This document shows positions 9,411 through 18,512 of a DNA stretch of 64,000 nucleotides, one piece after another. The stretch spans positions 53,007-117,006 of the forward strand of contig SACH01000002.1 of the NCBI GenBank assembly GCA_009928645.1, given 5' to 3'. Source of the DNA: Gammaproteobacteria bacterium (GTDB taxonomy: Bacteria; Pseudomonadota; Gammaproteobacteria; Chromatiales; Chromatiaceae). How positions within the stretch are numbered: position 1 is the first letter of the stretch; each line of letters starts with the position of its first letter. The notes below the pieces were generated by a model that ran no database searches, was not told the origin of the DNA, and worked only from the letters and a program-made list of their open reading frames with translations. The translations under genes and the position numbers were made by a program.

Positions 9411-10769
9411 ATGCGTAAACGTATTTTGACGGCCTGTCTGACTCTGGCCTTTGTGGGTGCCGGTCCAGCCTTGGCCGAAGATCTGATCCAGATCTACGAC
9501 CTGGCGGTACTGAGCGATCCAGTGCTCAAGCAGGCCGAGCAGCAACTCCTGGCGACCAAGGAGGTCAAGCCTCAGTCCCTGGCCCTCCTCCTGCCAAACA
9601 TTGGTGTCAACGGCTCTGGCACCTATCAGAACGTCGAGGCCTATGACGTTCAGGTCGGTCCTGAAACTCGCAACATGCGGGAAGACTTCTCCACCGGTAC
9701 CGCCACGGCCACCTTGAATCAGACGGTCTACAACCGCGCCCAGTGGATCGGGTTGCAAAAGTCAGACGACGTCATCTCCCAGGCCGAGGCCCAATACAAG
9801 ACCAGCCAGATCCAGTTGATGGCCCGGACCGCCGAGGCCTACTTCAACGTCCTGCGTGCCGCGGACCTGGTGCGCTCCTCGGAGGCCCTCATGCGGGCCA
9901 ACGAACGCCAGTTGGAGCAGTCCAAGCAGCGCTTCGAGGTAGGCTTGGTGGCGATCACCGACGTCAATGACAACCAGGCCGCCTATGACCGATCGCGGGC
10001 CACGGTCATCACCAACAAGAATCAGTTGGACAATGCCTGGGAGGCCCTGCGGGTCATCATCGGTCCCGTGAACGTGCCCCTGGCGCGCCTGGGCGACAAC
10101 CTGCCCCTGGCGGCCCCTGAGCCCAATGACATCGAGCAGTGGACCAAGGTCGCCCTGGAGAACAATTACGACATCCGGGCGGCGTCCATGGCGGTGGCGG
10201 CGGCCAAGAAAGAGGTCGAAATCCAGCGCTCAGGCCATTACCCGACCCTGGGTCTCCAGGCGGGCTACAACCTTGATCGCAGCGGATCGGAGATGTTTGG
10301 CGGTTACGACACCGATACCTCCTATATCGGTCTGAACCTGAGCATCCCTATCTATCAGGGCGGGGCCGTGGTCTCCCGCACCCGCCAGGCGGGGCATAAC
10401 CTGGGCGCGTCCCAGGAACAACTGGATCAGACCCGGCGCAAGGTGAACCAGGCGGTCACTGATGCCTTCCGCGGCGTCCTGTCCAGCATCAGCGAGGTCG
10501 AGGCGCGCAAGGCGGCTATCGTCTCCGCCACCAGCACCCTGGAGTCCACCGAGGCCGGCCTGGAGGTCGGTACCCGTACTCAGGTGGATGTCCTCACCGC
10601 CCAGCGGCAACTGTTCGAGAACGAATACCTCTACCTCTCGGCGCGTTACGACTACATCATCAACGGGATCAAGCTCTATCAGGCCACCAGCGGCCTCAAT
10701 CGTGAGGCGATCGAGCGGGCCAACACCTGGCTGAATCCCGGCGATCTCCTCACCACCTCCAACCTTTGA
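9411..10769 (+). CDS. TolC family outer-membrane channel
   Basis: A 452-residue outer-membrane efflux protein with a clear signal peptide (MRKRILTACLTLAFVGAGPALA, cleaved before EDLIQIYD). It has the two repeated halves of the TolC/OEP family: long Gln/Ala/Glu-rich helices alternating with short beta segments, including GLNLSIPIYQGGAVVSRTRQ and the closing ARYDYIINGIKLYQATSGL. Such proteins form the trimeric channel-tunnel of tripartite pumps and type I secretion. The upstream neighbours are the adaptor and RND pump, so export with that pump is the likely job. A separate promoter (9268-9297) suggests it may also serve other transporters. Confidence 0.92.
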   Translation: MRKRILTACLTLAFVGAGPALAEDLIQIYDLAVLSDPVLKQAEQQLLATKEVKPQSLALLLPNIGVNGSGTYQNVEAYDVQVGPETRNMREDFSTGTATATLNQTVYNRAQWIGLQKSDDVISQAEAQYKTSQIQLMARTAEAYFNVLRAADLVRSSEALMRANERQLEQSKQRFEVGLVAITDVNDNQAAYDRSRATVITNKNQLDNAWEALRVIIGPVNVPLARLGDNLPLAAPEPNDIEQWTKVALENNYDIRAASMAVAAAKKEVEIQRSGHYPTLGLQAGYNLDRSGSEMFGGYDTDTSYIGLNLSIPIYQGGAVVSRTRQAGHNLGASQEQLDQTRRKVNQAVTDAFRGVLSSISEVEARKAAIVSATSTLESTEAGLEVGTRTQVDVLTAQRQLFENEYLYLSARYDYIINGIKLYQATSGLNREAIERANTWLNPGDLLTTSNL

Positions 10770-10915
10770 GCTCTGATCTCCGCAGGTATCAGCCGGTCCA
10801 AGGCCATTTTCGCGGCGCCGGGTTAGGGTCAGCCTTACCCAGGCCACGGCCGCCGGAAATGGTCGACTAATCTCTTGTTAGCTTTACGTGCCCTAGGTTT
10901 GACCCCCCTTATCCC

Positions 10916-12019
10916 ATGTCTGGCAACAGTTTCGGCAAGTGCTTCGTCACCACCAGCTTCGGCGAGAGCCATGGTCCCGCCATCGGCGGCATCGTCGATG
11001 GCTGCCCCCCGGGGCTGGAACTGAGCGAGGCCGACCTGCAAGTCGACCTGGACCGCCGCCGGCCCGGCCAGTCCCGCCACACCACCCAGCGCCGGGAGTC
11101 GGATCGGGTGCAGATCCTCTCCGGGGTCTTTGAGGGTCGGACCACGGGCACCCCCATCGCGCTGGTGATCTATAACGAGGATCAGCGCTCCAAGGACTAC
11201 ACCGAGATCGCGGCCAAATTCCGCCCCGGGCACGCGGACTACACCTACAGCCATAAGTACGGTTTCCGGGACTATCGGGGCGGTGGCCGCTCCTCGGCCC
11301 GGGAAACGGCCATCCGCGTCGCTGCGGGGGGGATCGCCAAGAAGTATTTGCGGGAGCGGCTCGGGGTGCGGGTCCGGGGTTATCTCTCCCAACTCGGGCC
11401 CATCCGACCCCCGGGCTTCGACTGGGACGAGGTGGAGCGCAACCCCTTCTTCTGTCCCGATGCATCCGCCGTCGCCGAACTGGAAGGCTACATGGATGCC
11501 TTGCGCAAATCGGGGGACTCCATCGGCGCCGAGGTGACGGTGGTCGCCGAGGGGGTACCGCCGGGTCTGGGTGAACCCATCTTCGATCGTCTGGACGCCG
11601 ACATCGCCCATGCCCTGATGAGCATCAACGCTGTCAAGGGCGTGGAGATCGGCGCCGGTTTCGCCTGCGTGACCCAGAAGGGCAGCGAGCACCGGGATCT
11701 GATGACGCCGGCGGGTTTCCTCAGTAACCATGCCGGCGGCATCCTGGGCGGCATCTCCAGCGGCCAGGACATCGTCGCCCGCCTGGCCCTCAAGCCGACC
11801 TCCAGTATCCGTCTGCCCGGCCAGACGGTGGATGTGGACGGCCAGGCCACGGAGATCGTCACCAAGGGCCGTCACGACCCCTGCGTCGGCATCCGCGCCA
11901 CGCCCATCGCCGAGGCCATGCTGGCCCTGGTGCTCATGGACCACTGGCTGCGCCACCGGGCGCAGAACGCTGACGTCCGGCCGGGCGCATCACCGCTGCC
12001 GTCCCGGGCCGGGACCTGA
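10916..12019 (+). CDS. aroC: chorismate synthase
   Basis: AroC catalyses the last shikimate-pathway step, 5-enolpyruvylshikimate-3-phosphate to chorismate, with reduced FMN. The 367-residue product has the family signatures [18 protein letters not shown] near the N-terminus, [31 protein letters not shown] in the middle and [20 protein letters not shown] near the C-terminus. Length and motifs are normal, so the enzyme should be active. The final 20 residues are a variable tail. The downstream MFS gene follows after 35 bases and may be co-transcribed; there is no metabolic link that I can see. Confidence 0.97.
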   Translation: MSGNSFGKCFVTTSFGESHGPAIGGIVDGCPPGLELSEADLQVDLDRRRPGQSRHTTQRRESDRVQILSGVFEGRTTGTPIALVIYNEDQRSKDYTEIAAKFRPGHADYTYSHKYGFRDYRGGGRSSARETAIRVAAGGIAKKYLRERLGVRVRGYLSQLGPIRPPGFDWDEVERNPFFCPDASAVAELEGYMDALRKSGDSIGAEVTVVAEGVPPGLGEPIFDRLDADIAHALMSINAVKGVEIGAGFACVTQKGSEHRDLMTPAGFLSNHAGGILGGISSGQDIVARLALKPTSSIRLPGQTVDVDGQATEIVTKGRHDPCVGIRATPIAEAMLALVLMDHWLRHRAQNADVRPGASPLPSRAGT

Positions 12020-12054
12020 TTCCCGCTGGCCTGGCCCGGGGCCAGGCCTTCACC

Positions 12055-13197
12055 ATGCCTTACTGGCGACTCTCCGGCTTTTACTTCTTCTATTTTGCCT
12101 CCCTGGGTGCCATGCTGCCCTTCTGGGGGCTGTACCTCCAGGACCTGGGCTATTCGGCCCTGGCCATCGGCCAGTTGATGGCCATCCTGCAGGCGACCAA
12201 GATCATCGCCCCCAACGTCTGGGGCTGGCTGGCCGACCGCGCCGGACGCGGCATGCCCATCGTGCGGCTGGCCTCCCTGCTGTCCTGGGTCACCTTCGCG
12301 ACCCTCTTCGCCGTGCGGGGCTTCTGGGAGATGGCCCTGGCGATGATCGTCTTCAGCTTCTTCTGGAATGCCTCCCTGCCGCAGATGGAGGTGGTGACCA
12401 TCAACCACCTGGGGTCGCGGTTGCGGCGCTACGCCGGCATCCGCCTCTGGGGCTCCATTGGTTTCATCCTGGCGGTGCTGGTCCTGGGGGCGCTGGTCGG
12501 GCGACTGGGCAGTGGCGTGGTGCCGATCATGACCCTGGGGCTTCAGGTGGGGATCTGGCTCACCAGCCTGCTGGTCTTCGAGTGTCCGGTGGAGGCCCGC
12601 CCCGTCCAGGACGACGCCTCCGTCCTGGAAGTCCTGCGCCGGCCCGAGGTCGCCGCCTTTTTGCTGGCCGGTTTCCTGATGCAGACCAGCCATGGGGTCT
12701 ACTATGCCTTCTATTCGATCCACCTGACCCAGGCCGGCTATGCCAGCGACCTCATCGGCGCCCTCTGGGCCTGGGGGGTAGTGGTGGAGGTGCTGGTCTT
12801 CGCCATCATGCACCGGCTGCTGGACCGCTTCGGCGCCCGTCGCATCCTGCTGGTAAGCCTGGCCCTGGCGGCGCTGCGCTGGCTGCTGATCGGCGCCTTC
12901 GTCACGGAGCCCGCCGTCCTGATCCTGGCGCAGGTCTTCCACGCCGCCACCTTTGGCGCCTTCCACGCCGGGGCCATCCATCTGACCCACCATTACTTTA
13001 CTGGTCGGCTACAGGGCCGCGGCCAGGCCCTCTTCAACAGCCTGGTCTATGGCGCCGGGGGGGCTTTCGGCAGTCTGGGCAGCGGCTGGCTGTGGGGCGA
13101 GACGGGTGCCCTCGGGACCTTCGGGGCCTCCGCCCTGGTGGCCGCCCTGGGCCTGGGCATCGCCTGGCGCTGGGTGGACCGGGAACGGCGCTTCTGA
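12055..13197 (+). CDS. MFS transporter, HcaT-like (PPP family)
   Basis: A 380-residue protein with about twelve hydrophobic segments. It matches the small major-facilitator branch that includes 3-phenylpropionate carrier HcaT: MPYWRLSGFYFFYFASLGAM at the start, the typical loop GWLADRAGRG near residue 60 and RRYAGIRLWGSIGFILAV (about 122-139). The substrate is not predictable. The stop codon TGA abuts the stop of the convergent gene on the other strand (TGATCA at 13195-13200), leaving no intergenic space and no terminator. Confidence 0.85.
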   Translation: MPYWRLSGFYFFYFASLGAMLPFWGLYLQDLGYSALAIGQLMAILQATKIIAPNVWGWLADRAGRGMPIVRLASLLSWVTFATLFAVRGFWEMALAMIVFSFFWNASLPQMEVVTINHLGSRLRRYAGIRLWGSIGFILAVLVLGALVGRLGSGVVPIMTLGLQVGIWLTSLLVFECPVEARPVQDDASVLEVLRRPEVAAFLLAGFLMQTSHGVYYAFYSIHLTQAGYASDLIGALWAWGVVVEVLVFAIMHRLLDRFGARRILLVSLALAALRWLLIGAFVTEPAVLILAQVFHAATFGAFHAGAIHLTHHYFTGRLQGRGQALFNSLVYGAGGAFGSLGSGWLWGETGALGTFGASALVAALGLGIAWRWVDRERRF

Positions 13198-14064
13198 TCA
13201 GCGCCAGCCTTCCTCCCCTTCCATCTCGGTCCCGGCGGCGGGCCGGCGCGCCCGGACGGGCTCCTCTGGCTCCAGGGTGCGACCATTGCTTGCCAGGAAG
13301 GCACGGCGGGCACCCAGGCGATGGTTGATGCAGGCGGTGATGTCCACCCCGGCCTGGGTGTCCAGCCCCGCGCACCCGGCGGGAGGGACATACTTGGCCT
13401 CGAAGGCGTCTTCCAACTCGTAGATGGAGCGGTAGAGTTCCACCGGCTCCTGGCGAATCAGGGCGGGGAGGGCAGGTGGGGTATCGGTGAGCGCCACCGT
13501 TTGCCCGAAATCAAATTGGCCGATGGGTGGCAAGGTCTTGGCAGGTTCCGCGGCCTGATTCGCCCGCGGTGCGGTCGGCGTCTCCAGTCGGGCGCTGCCG
13601 AGCAATGCCCAGGGTGACTGGGTTGGGGTCTTGGGCGTGGCCAGAAAGGCCTGGTAGCTGAACCAGAAGAGCAGGAAGGCCAGTGACATACCCAGCAGAT
13701 CCAGGAGGCGACGGAAGCTCAGCCAGGAGCCTCCTCCCCGGCGGGGCGGGTTATGGCGTGGGGGTTCGTCCCACCTGAGGTCAGCGGGGCCTGCAACCGC
13801 CGGTGCGGGGTAGCCGCCCGCAACGGCGGGCAGCCGGGTCGCACCCCCCTCCCGGATCAAGGCCCCCAGTGCCTGGCCGAGGAGATGCTCTTCGGTCTCC
13901 GCTGCCGGGGGGCGGGATGGCGGGGAAACCGGCGGCGTCTCACCCTCCCGCGGCAACCAGGGTCCCGATCGGTCTTCCGTCAATTCAGTGGGACTCAGGT
14001 TGCCGATGACGGGCTCACTGCCGGGCACGGTCGGGGATTCCAGGTCCTGGCGGGTCATTGACAA
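13198..14064 (-). CDS. hypothetical single-pass membrane protein
   Basis: A 288-residue protein that I do not recognise. The first about 135 residues are polar and proline-rich. One membrane segment follows (about 138-158, around LLDLLGMSLAFLLFWFSYQA), then a short variable part and a conserved-looking C-terminal region of about 90 residues. That region has two cysteines (PPAGCAGLD and ITACINHRL) that could form a disulfide if it lies in the periplasm, as the topology suggests. The final residues are acidic. It stands alone on this strand and is divergent from the NlpC/P60 gene, with about 70 AT-rich bases between. Confidence 0.6.
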   Translation of the reverse strand: MSMTRQDLESPTVPGSEPVIGNLSPTELTEDRSGPWLPREGETPPVSPPSRPPAAETEEHLLGQALGALIREGGATRLPAVAGGYPAPAVAGPADLRWDEPPRHNPPRRGGGSWLSFRRLLDLLGMSLAFLLFWFSYQAFLATPKTPTQSPWALLGSARLETPTAPRANQAAEPAKTLPPIGQFDFGQTVALTDTPPALPALIRQEPVELYRSIYELEDAFEAKYVPPAGCAGLDTQAGVDITACINHRLGARRAFLASNGRTLEPEEPVRARRPAAGTEMEGEEGWR

Positions 14065-14134
14065 TCCTCTGTGAGTGGGTTAGAAAAAATATATATCATA
14101 GTTTGTTAGCTCTTCCTGGCCGCGGAGGCGGAAG

Positions 14135-14617
14135 ATGGCCTTGGCCTTATTCACCCGGGGACTGATGCGCTGCCTGCTGCTGGGCCTGCTGTTGGCCGTG
14201 TCCGGTTGCGGCAGTATCGGTGACAAGTATGGCATCAAGATCCCTTCTGGTCCGCGCGGCAAAGCCGTGACTGCGGCCTTAGAGGAGATCGGTACCCCAT
14301 ATGCCTACGGTGGAAGCAAGCCGGGCAAATCACTGGACTGCAGCGGTTTGACCCAGTACGTCCATCGCCAGGCGGGGATCAAGATCCCCCGGGTCTCCAC
14401 TGATCAGAAGGACAAGTCCAAGCCGGTCAAATTGTCCAAGGTCAAACCCGGGGATTTGATCTTTTTCCGCGTCAAGGGCGATAGCCATGTGGGGGTGGTG
14501 GTGGATCCTACCCGTTTCGTTCATGCCTCCTCCGGGGCCGATGAGGTGCAATTGGCCCGCTTTACCGATGCCTTTTGGCGCCGGCACACGACCGGTGCGG
14601 GGACCTATTTCCGCTGA
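14135..14617 (+). CDS. NlpC/P60 family lipoprotein (peptidoglycan endopeptidase)
   Basis: A 160-residue lipoprotein with a signal and lipobox (LLAVSGCGS), so probably membrane-anchored. The C40-type peptidase core has the catalytic cysteine in LDCSGLTQYVHRQAG, the catalytic histidine in SHVGVVVDPTRFVH and a further polar residue nearby. Such enzymes cleave the D-Glu to diamino acid bond in peptidoglycan stem peptides. A GGAGG ribosome site six bases before 14135 supports this ATG, although an internal ATG at 14165 would give a more usual short signal sequence. It is monocistronic and divergent from the preceding gene. Confidence 0.88.
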   Translation: MALALFTRGLMRCLLLGLLLAVSGCGSIGDKYGIKIPSGPRGKAVTAALEEIGTPYAYGGSKPGKSLDCSGLTQYVHRQAGIKIPRVSTDQKDKSKPVKLSKVKPGDLIFFRVKGDSHVGVVVDPTRFVHASSGADEVQLARFTDAFWRRHTTGAGTYFR

Positions 14618-14736
14618 ACGGCATGAGCAATCTCATCGCGCCCCCAGATGATGAAAAACGCGCCAGGCAAATTTCAGTCTGGCCGGACTGATACCGGGAA
14701 TGGCCGAACCCGGACTTGGGTTGCGTAAGATGGAAA

Positions 14737-14763
14737 AATCATGGTTCCGCCGAAACCATGATT
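14737..14763. promoter_or_regulatory. perfect 10-bp inverted repeat upstream of the HiPIP gene
   Basis: AATCATGGTT and its exact complement AACCATGATT are separated by seven bases (CCGCCGA). The element lies 107 bases before the HiPIP start and 120 bases after the NlpC/P60 stop. It has no T-run, so an operator is more likely than an intrinsic terminator. The factor is unknown. Confidence 0.5.
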
Positions 14764-14870
14764 AGCCAGGGTGGAGTTTCCCGGGCGCTTGGTGCAAAAT
14801 CCTCGCTGACCCCCCAACGAATGGCCGGCGGGTCTTTATCCCCCCACAATCTCATAGAGGAGAAGAGCGA

Positions 14871-15215
14871 ATGTCCGAGATGAACAAGAGCCGTCGCGAC
14901 GCCGTCAAACTCATGCTCGGTGGCCTGGCCGCCGTGCCGGTCTTGAATCTGGTTGGCATGACCAGCGTCCAGGCCGCTGACCTGCCCCATGTCGATCCGG
15001 CCGCCGACCCGACCGCCAAGGCTCTCAAGTATGTCCATGACGCCGCCACGGCCACCCGTCCTGACAAGGCCGGTACCCCCGGTGCCAATCAACACTGCGC
15101 CAACTGCCAGTTCATCCAGGCCGCCGAGGGTGAGTGGCGTCCCTGCTCCCTCTTCCCCGGCAAGGCCGTCAATCAAAATGGCTGGTGCGCCTCCTGGACC
15201 CTGAAGGCCGGCTAA
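14871..15215 (+). CDS. hip: high-potential iron-sulfur protein (HiPIP)
   Basis: A periplasmic one-electron carrier with a [4Fe-4S]3+/2+ cluster; in purple sulfur bacteria it can reduce the photosynthetic reaction centre. The 114-residue precursor has a Tat signal ([12 protein letters not shown]) with likely cleavage after VQAA, near residue 36. The mature protein of about 78 residues keeps all four cluster cysteines (76, 79, 92, 106; motifs [21 protein letters not shown]). An AGGAG site precedes the ATG. A strong terminator follows, so it is a one-gene transcript. This is the best taxonomic marker in the window. Confidence 0.96.
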   Translation: MSEMNKSRRDAVKLMLGGLAAVPVLNLVGMTSVQAADLPHVDPAADPTAKALKYVHDAATATRPDKAGTPGANQHCANCQFIQAAEGEWRPCSLFPGKAVNQNGWCASWTLKAG

Positions 15216-15240
15216 GGTCAAGCCGCGTCCGTCGCGAATA

Positions 15241-15267
15241 GGGGCCTCCATCCAGGCCCCTTTTTTT
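15241..15267 (+). terminator. intrinsic terminator after the HiPIP gene
   Basis: The stem GGGGCCT / AGGCCCC with a six-base loop is followed directly by seven T residues. It starts 26 bases after the HiPIP stop codon. Confidence 0.88.
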
Positions 15268-15431
15268 ATCTCCCGCGTTTGATCCGACCAGCAGCCAAGG
15301 AATTTGGTTTGTTTAGCGACTACTGATCAAACCAGTTGCCGACCCTCCTCCAGGGGAGGAAAATATCGCTATCCAACAGGCACCGGGCCTTTGCCCGATG
15401 CCACCGACAGCTGTATCCGTTCGGTATCCTC

Positions 15432-16208
15432 ATGTCCTCCTCCCTCGCTACCTCCCGGACCTCCCTGGTCTTTTTTCGGGGGCTCGTCTGGGCCATCATT
15501 GGCCTGATCTACGCGCCGCTTTTCACCGCCCTGTACGTCCTTTTCCAGGCCCTGGGACTGGAGCACGGCTCATTTGCCCCCGCCGCCGCCATTGCCGGGG
15601 CCGTTGGGGCCGCCTTTTACAGTGCCCGCGAGGTGGCTCTGGTGGGTACCATCATCGGCCTGCTGATGGCCAGTTTGCTGTTTATGCTGCTGCCCGACAC
15701 CGTCGCCCTCTGGCAGGTAGCCCTGGCGGCCGCCCTGGCGGGTGCCCTCTTCGGCCGACTGCTGCGCTTTCCGGATCAGTGCGCCATTCAGGCTCCTGGC
15801 AAGGCGATGGCGGGTCTGGTCTCGGGCCTGACCTGTGGGGCCGTGCTGGGCCTGGTTGAGTCCCTACACCCTATCACCTTCAATGTGACGGCCATCGTCG
15901 CCTTTCTGGTATCGGTCAACGGCACCTTCTATTCCGCCACCGTGGCTTGGTGGCTGGGTCTGGCCAAGGTCAGAAAGGGCGCCACATGCCAGATCATCGA
16001 GGGTCTAGTGATCGGCATGGTGGCCGCCGTAGTAGCCGCCAGTTTGTGGGTCTTCGGTGGGCCGCTCATCGGTGCCGTGGATGCCGGTTACTATGCCCTG
16101 CTGGACTCCATCCTCACCCTCATGCCTGGCGCCCTATTTGGCGGTTTTGCCGCCGGCGCTGTCACGGGTGCCCTGCTCGAGGCCTTCGATTTCGATTGGG
16201 TGATCTGA
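15432..16208 (+). CDS. hypothetical multi-pass membrane protein
   Basis: A 258-residue, very hydrophobic protein with about seven predicted membrane segments, rich in Gly, Ala and Leu. I do not recognise a family. Polar charged residues are few (short loops such as RLLRFPDQCAIQAPGKAM and LAKVRKGATC), so an enzymatic role is not evident. The ATG at 15432 was taken because the frame upstream of it (to 15336) is polar and unlike a membrane protein. It ends 24 bases before the convergent cysZ-like gene. Confidence 0.6.
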   Translation: MSSSLATSRTSLVFFRGLVWAIIGLIYAPLFTALYVLFQALGLEHGSFAPAAAIAGAVGAAFYSAREVALVGTIIGLLMASLLFMLLPDTVALWQVALAAALAGALFGRLLRFPDQCAIQAPGKAMAGLVSGLTCGAVLGLVESLHPITFNVTAIVAFLVSVNGTFYSATVAWWLGLAKVRKGATCQIIEGLVIGMVAAVVAASLWVFGGPLIGAVDAGYYALLDSILTLMPGALFGGFAAGAVTGALLEAFDFDWVI

Positions 16209-16232
16209 TGGCTGGCCTTAGACCGGCCGGGA

Positions 16233-17012
16233 TCATTTCCGCCCGGTGGTCAGGGTCCGCTGATCCGGCGCAAATTCCCTGACCCACAGCGCCGTCGCCC
16301 CGGCCACGGCGCTGGGCATGGCGATGAAGTTGACCACCGGGATCAGGGTCAGCACGGCGGTGGCCGCGCCAAAGCCCAGACTCAGCACCGGCCGGCCGCG
16401 CAGCCGCTGACGGATCTCCCGCGCCCCCAGCCCCTGATTGCCCAGGGGGTAGTCCAGGTATTCCAGGGCCAGGATCCAGGCGGTGAAGACAAACCACAGC
16501 AGGGGGCCAACGAGGGGCAGGACCAGGGATAGGATGAAAAAGGGAATGGCCCAGAGGAGGACGTGCAACAGCTTGCGGGCCTCGTCCAGGATAGCCGCGC
16601 CCACGCCCAACAGGGCCTGACCCGGACCCGGGCCGCTATCCGGCGAACCTCCCTGCAGCAGGTTGGCCACCTTTTCCGCCAGCAGGCCATTGAAGGGGGC
16701 GGCGATCAGGTTGGCGACCAGGGTGAAGCCCTGAAAGATCAGCACCACCGCCAGGAGCACGAACAGGGGCCAGAGGAGCCAGGCCAGGCCCTGTTCCAGC
16801 CAGGTCAGCCAGGCCGGCAAGGTGGGCAACTGGGACTGAAGCCAGGCAATCAATGACTGAAACCAGCCGATGCCCCAGTAAAGAGCGGCGCTGAAGACCA
16901 GAATATTGATCCCCAGGGGCAGGGCCACGAACCGCCGCAAACCTGGACGGGTGATGAGGCGCATGCCTTCGAGGAGATAGGTGGGACCGGCAAGGGGGTT
17001 GGTGGTCGTCAT
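16233..17012 (-). CDS. cysZ: CysZ/EI24 family membrane protein (sulfate uptake)
   Basis: A 259-residue inner-membrane protein of the EI24/CysZ family (E. coli CysZ: 253 residues). It begins MTTTNPLAGPTYLLEGMRLI, like family members (N-terminal amphipathic segment plus 'GxxYLxxGxxLI'). It has the membrane hairpins and the conserved middle part (LVANLIAAPFNGLLAEKVA), and ends with a long hydrophobic pair (FGAATAVLTLIPVVNFIAMP). CysZ mediates sulfate entry for cysteine synthesis. The ATG at 17012 fits the family start; a longer frame to 17093 adds only polar residues. No cys genes are adjacent, so the sulfate role rests on family membership. Confidence 0.75.
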   Translation of the reverse strand: MTTTNPLAGPTYLLEGMRLITRPGLRRFVALPLGINILVFSAALYWGIGWFQSLIAWLQSQLPTLPAWLTWLEQGLAWLLWPLFVLLAVVLIFQGFTLVANLIAAPFNGLLAEKVANLLQGGSPDSGPGPGQALLGVGAAILDEARKLLHVLLWAIPFFILSLVLPLVGPLLWFVFTAWILALEYLDYPLGNQGLGAREIRQRLRGRPVLSLGFGAATAVLTLIPVVNFIAMPSAVAGATALWVREFAPDQRTLTTGRK

Positions 17013-17296
17013 GGTACGGCATAGCGGGCTGAGTGGCGGGGAGGGGCAAGTATAGCCCGCCAGCCGGTCATGCCGCCCCTCCCGCCCCGACACTCCCGTA
17101 CTGACCGAAAAAGCAGGTCACGGGTCCCAGGTATCTTGGAGGGGGGTTTCGCCAGATGGCGCGCGGGGATCAGGCAACTGGGGGGGGCGCCAGATGACGT
17201 GCGGGGATCAGGCAGCGGCGCGTGACTTGAAAGGCTTACCAGGACCCGGGTGGGCGACTATGCTTAGGGGCAGATTCCCGCTTGGAGGTTGGCCCC

Positions 17297-18298
17297 ATGC
17301 TCCCCCTCAGTTTTTTCCTTGGTTTCGTCCTGTATGTGGTGTTCCGGGTCCTGATCCGGGGCTTTTACACCGTCAAGCCCGACGAGCGGGCGGTGGTGAC
17401 CAGCTTTGGCCGTGCTCAGCGGCTGGGTCAGGCCATGGTCACCGATCCCACACTGAACGACGAGGAGCAGTCCCGTTACCAGTTCCCGGTGGTGCGGGTC
17501 ATCCGCCCGGGGGGGCCCTACTTCAAGTGGCCCTGGCAGGAGGTGCATAAGGTCAGCGTCGCCACCCGCTCCCTGCCCATCACCTGGGACCCGACCAAGG
17601 TCCAGTCCACGGTGGAGGCGGTGACCAAGGACAATTTGACCACCGGGGTGGACGGCCAGATCCGCTTCCGGGTCGCCGAGCGTAACCTTTACGCCTACCT
17701 GTTCGGCGTCGCCCAGCCGCTGGAGCACGTCATGGGCTATTTCATCTCGGTGTTGCGCGAGCGGGTGGCCAATTTCGTCGATCCCCGCGGCGCATCCCTG
17801 TTGGATGGCGGCGAACTCGCCGGAGGGCAACGCGAGGAGGAGGCCGCCGTGGCCCCGGAGTTGTCCGAGGGGGTCTCGATCAACGACCTGCGCAAGAACC
17901 TACCGCTGCTCAACGACTACATGGAGCAACAGTGCGGCTCCACCGCGGCGCGTTATGGTCTCGAACTGGATGCCGCCCTCATCACCCAGATCGATCCGCC
18001 GCCCGAGGTCGATCGGGCATTGTCCGCCATCAACTCCACCCGCAACCAGGTCGCCGCCGACATCAGCACCGCCCGGGCCGATGCCGAGCAGCAGATCACT
18101 ATGAGCAAACGGGCGGTGGATATCGCCATGAATAATGCCCAGGCCGAGGTGGCGCCCCTCCAGGAGCTGGCCGCGACCCTGGTGGCCATCAAGGTCGAGG
18201 GCGGTCCGGCGGCCCTGCGCGCCTATGTGCGCAACATGGGCCTGCCGCTGCTGGGCCGGGCGCGGCGCATCGTCCGGGTGCAAAGCTCGCCGTTATGA
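17297..18298 (+). CDS. SPFH/band-7 domain membrane protein 1
   Basis: A 333-residue protein with one N-terminal membrane segment (LPLSFFLGFVLYVVFRVLI) followed by a stomatin/prohibitin/HflK-type domain (GFYTVKPDERAVVTSFGRA ... GPYFKWPWQEVHKVSV). A coiled-coil tail rich in Ala, Glu and Gln follows (ARADAEQQITMSKRAVDIAM). SPFH proteins form large oligomers at the inner membrane that organise lipid domains or control proteases such as FtsH. A GGAGG site upstream of the ATG at 17297 sets the start; a TTG 15 bases earlier is less likely. It is paired with a second SPFH gene, as HflK is with HflC, although neither looks like a standard HflK or HflC. Confidence 0.82.
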   Translation: MLPLSFFLGFVLYVVFRVLIRGFYTVKPDERAVVTSFGRAQRLGQAMVTDPTLNDEEQSRYQFPVVRVIRPGGPYFKWPWQEVHKVSVATRSLPITWDPTKVQSTVEAVTKDNLTTGVDGQIRFRVAERNLYAYLFGVAQPLEHVMGYFISVLRERVANFVDPRGASLLDGGELAGGQREEEAAVAPELSEGVSINDLRKNLPLLNDYMEQQCGSTAARYGLELDAALITQIDPPPEVDRALSAINSTRNQVAADISTARADAEQQITMSKRAVDIAMNNAQAEVAPLQELAATLVAIKVEGGPAALRAYVRNMGLPLLGRARRIVRVQSSPL

Positions 18299-18330
18299 AG
18301 CGGATTACAGACCTGGCAGGCGAATTCCGG

Positions 18331-18425
18331 GTCGGGTGGCGTCTGGCGGGGGACGCCGTGAATCCGTCCCTGGAGGCTTGGCAACCGCATCCTTGCGGTT
18401 GACACCCCCGCCAGACACCACCCGA
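18331..18425. repeat. 95-bp dispersed palindromic-ended repeat, copy 1
   Basis: The element begins GTCGGGTGGCGTCTGGCGGG and ends in CCCGCCAGACACCACCCGA, so the ends are inverted repeats of about 19 bases with one mismatch. A second inner hairpin, AACCGCA / TGCGGTT, is seen near its right side. A nearly identical copy lies at 60467-60561. It sits between the two SPFH genes and may form a strong hairpin in their transcript. Confidence 0.85.
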
Positions 18426-18512
18426 CCCTCCTTTACCCGACACGCATCTGCCCCGCTCGCCCGCAAACTGAACTGCCGTGGGGAAACCCACAAGACCCTG
18501 GAGCGTACCGCC

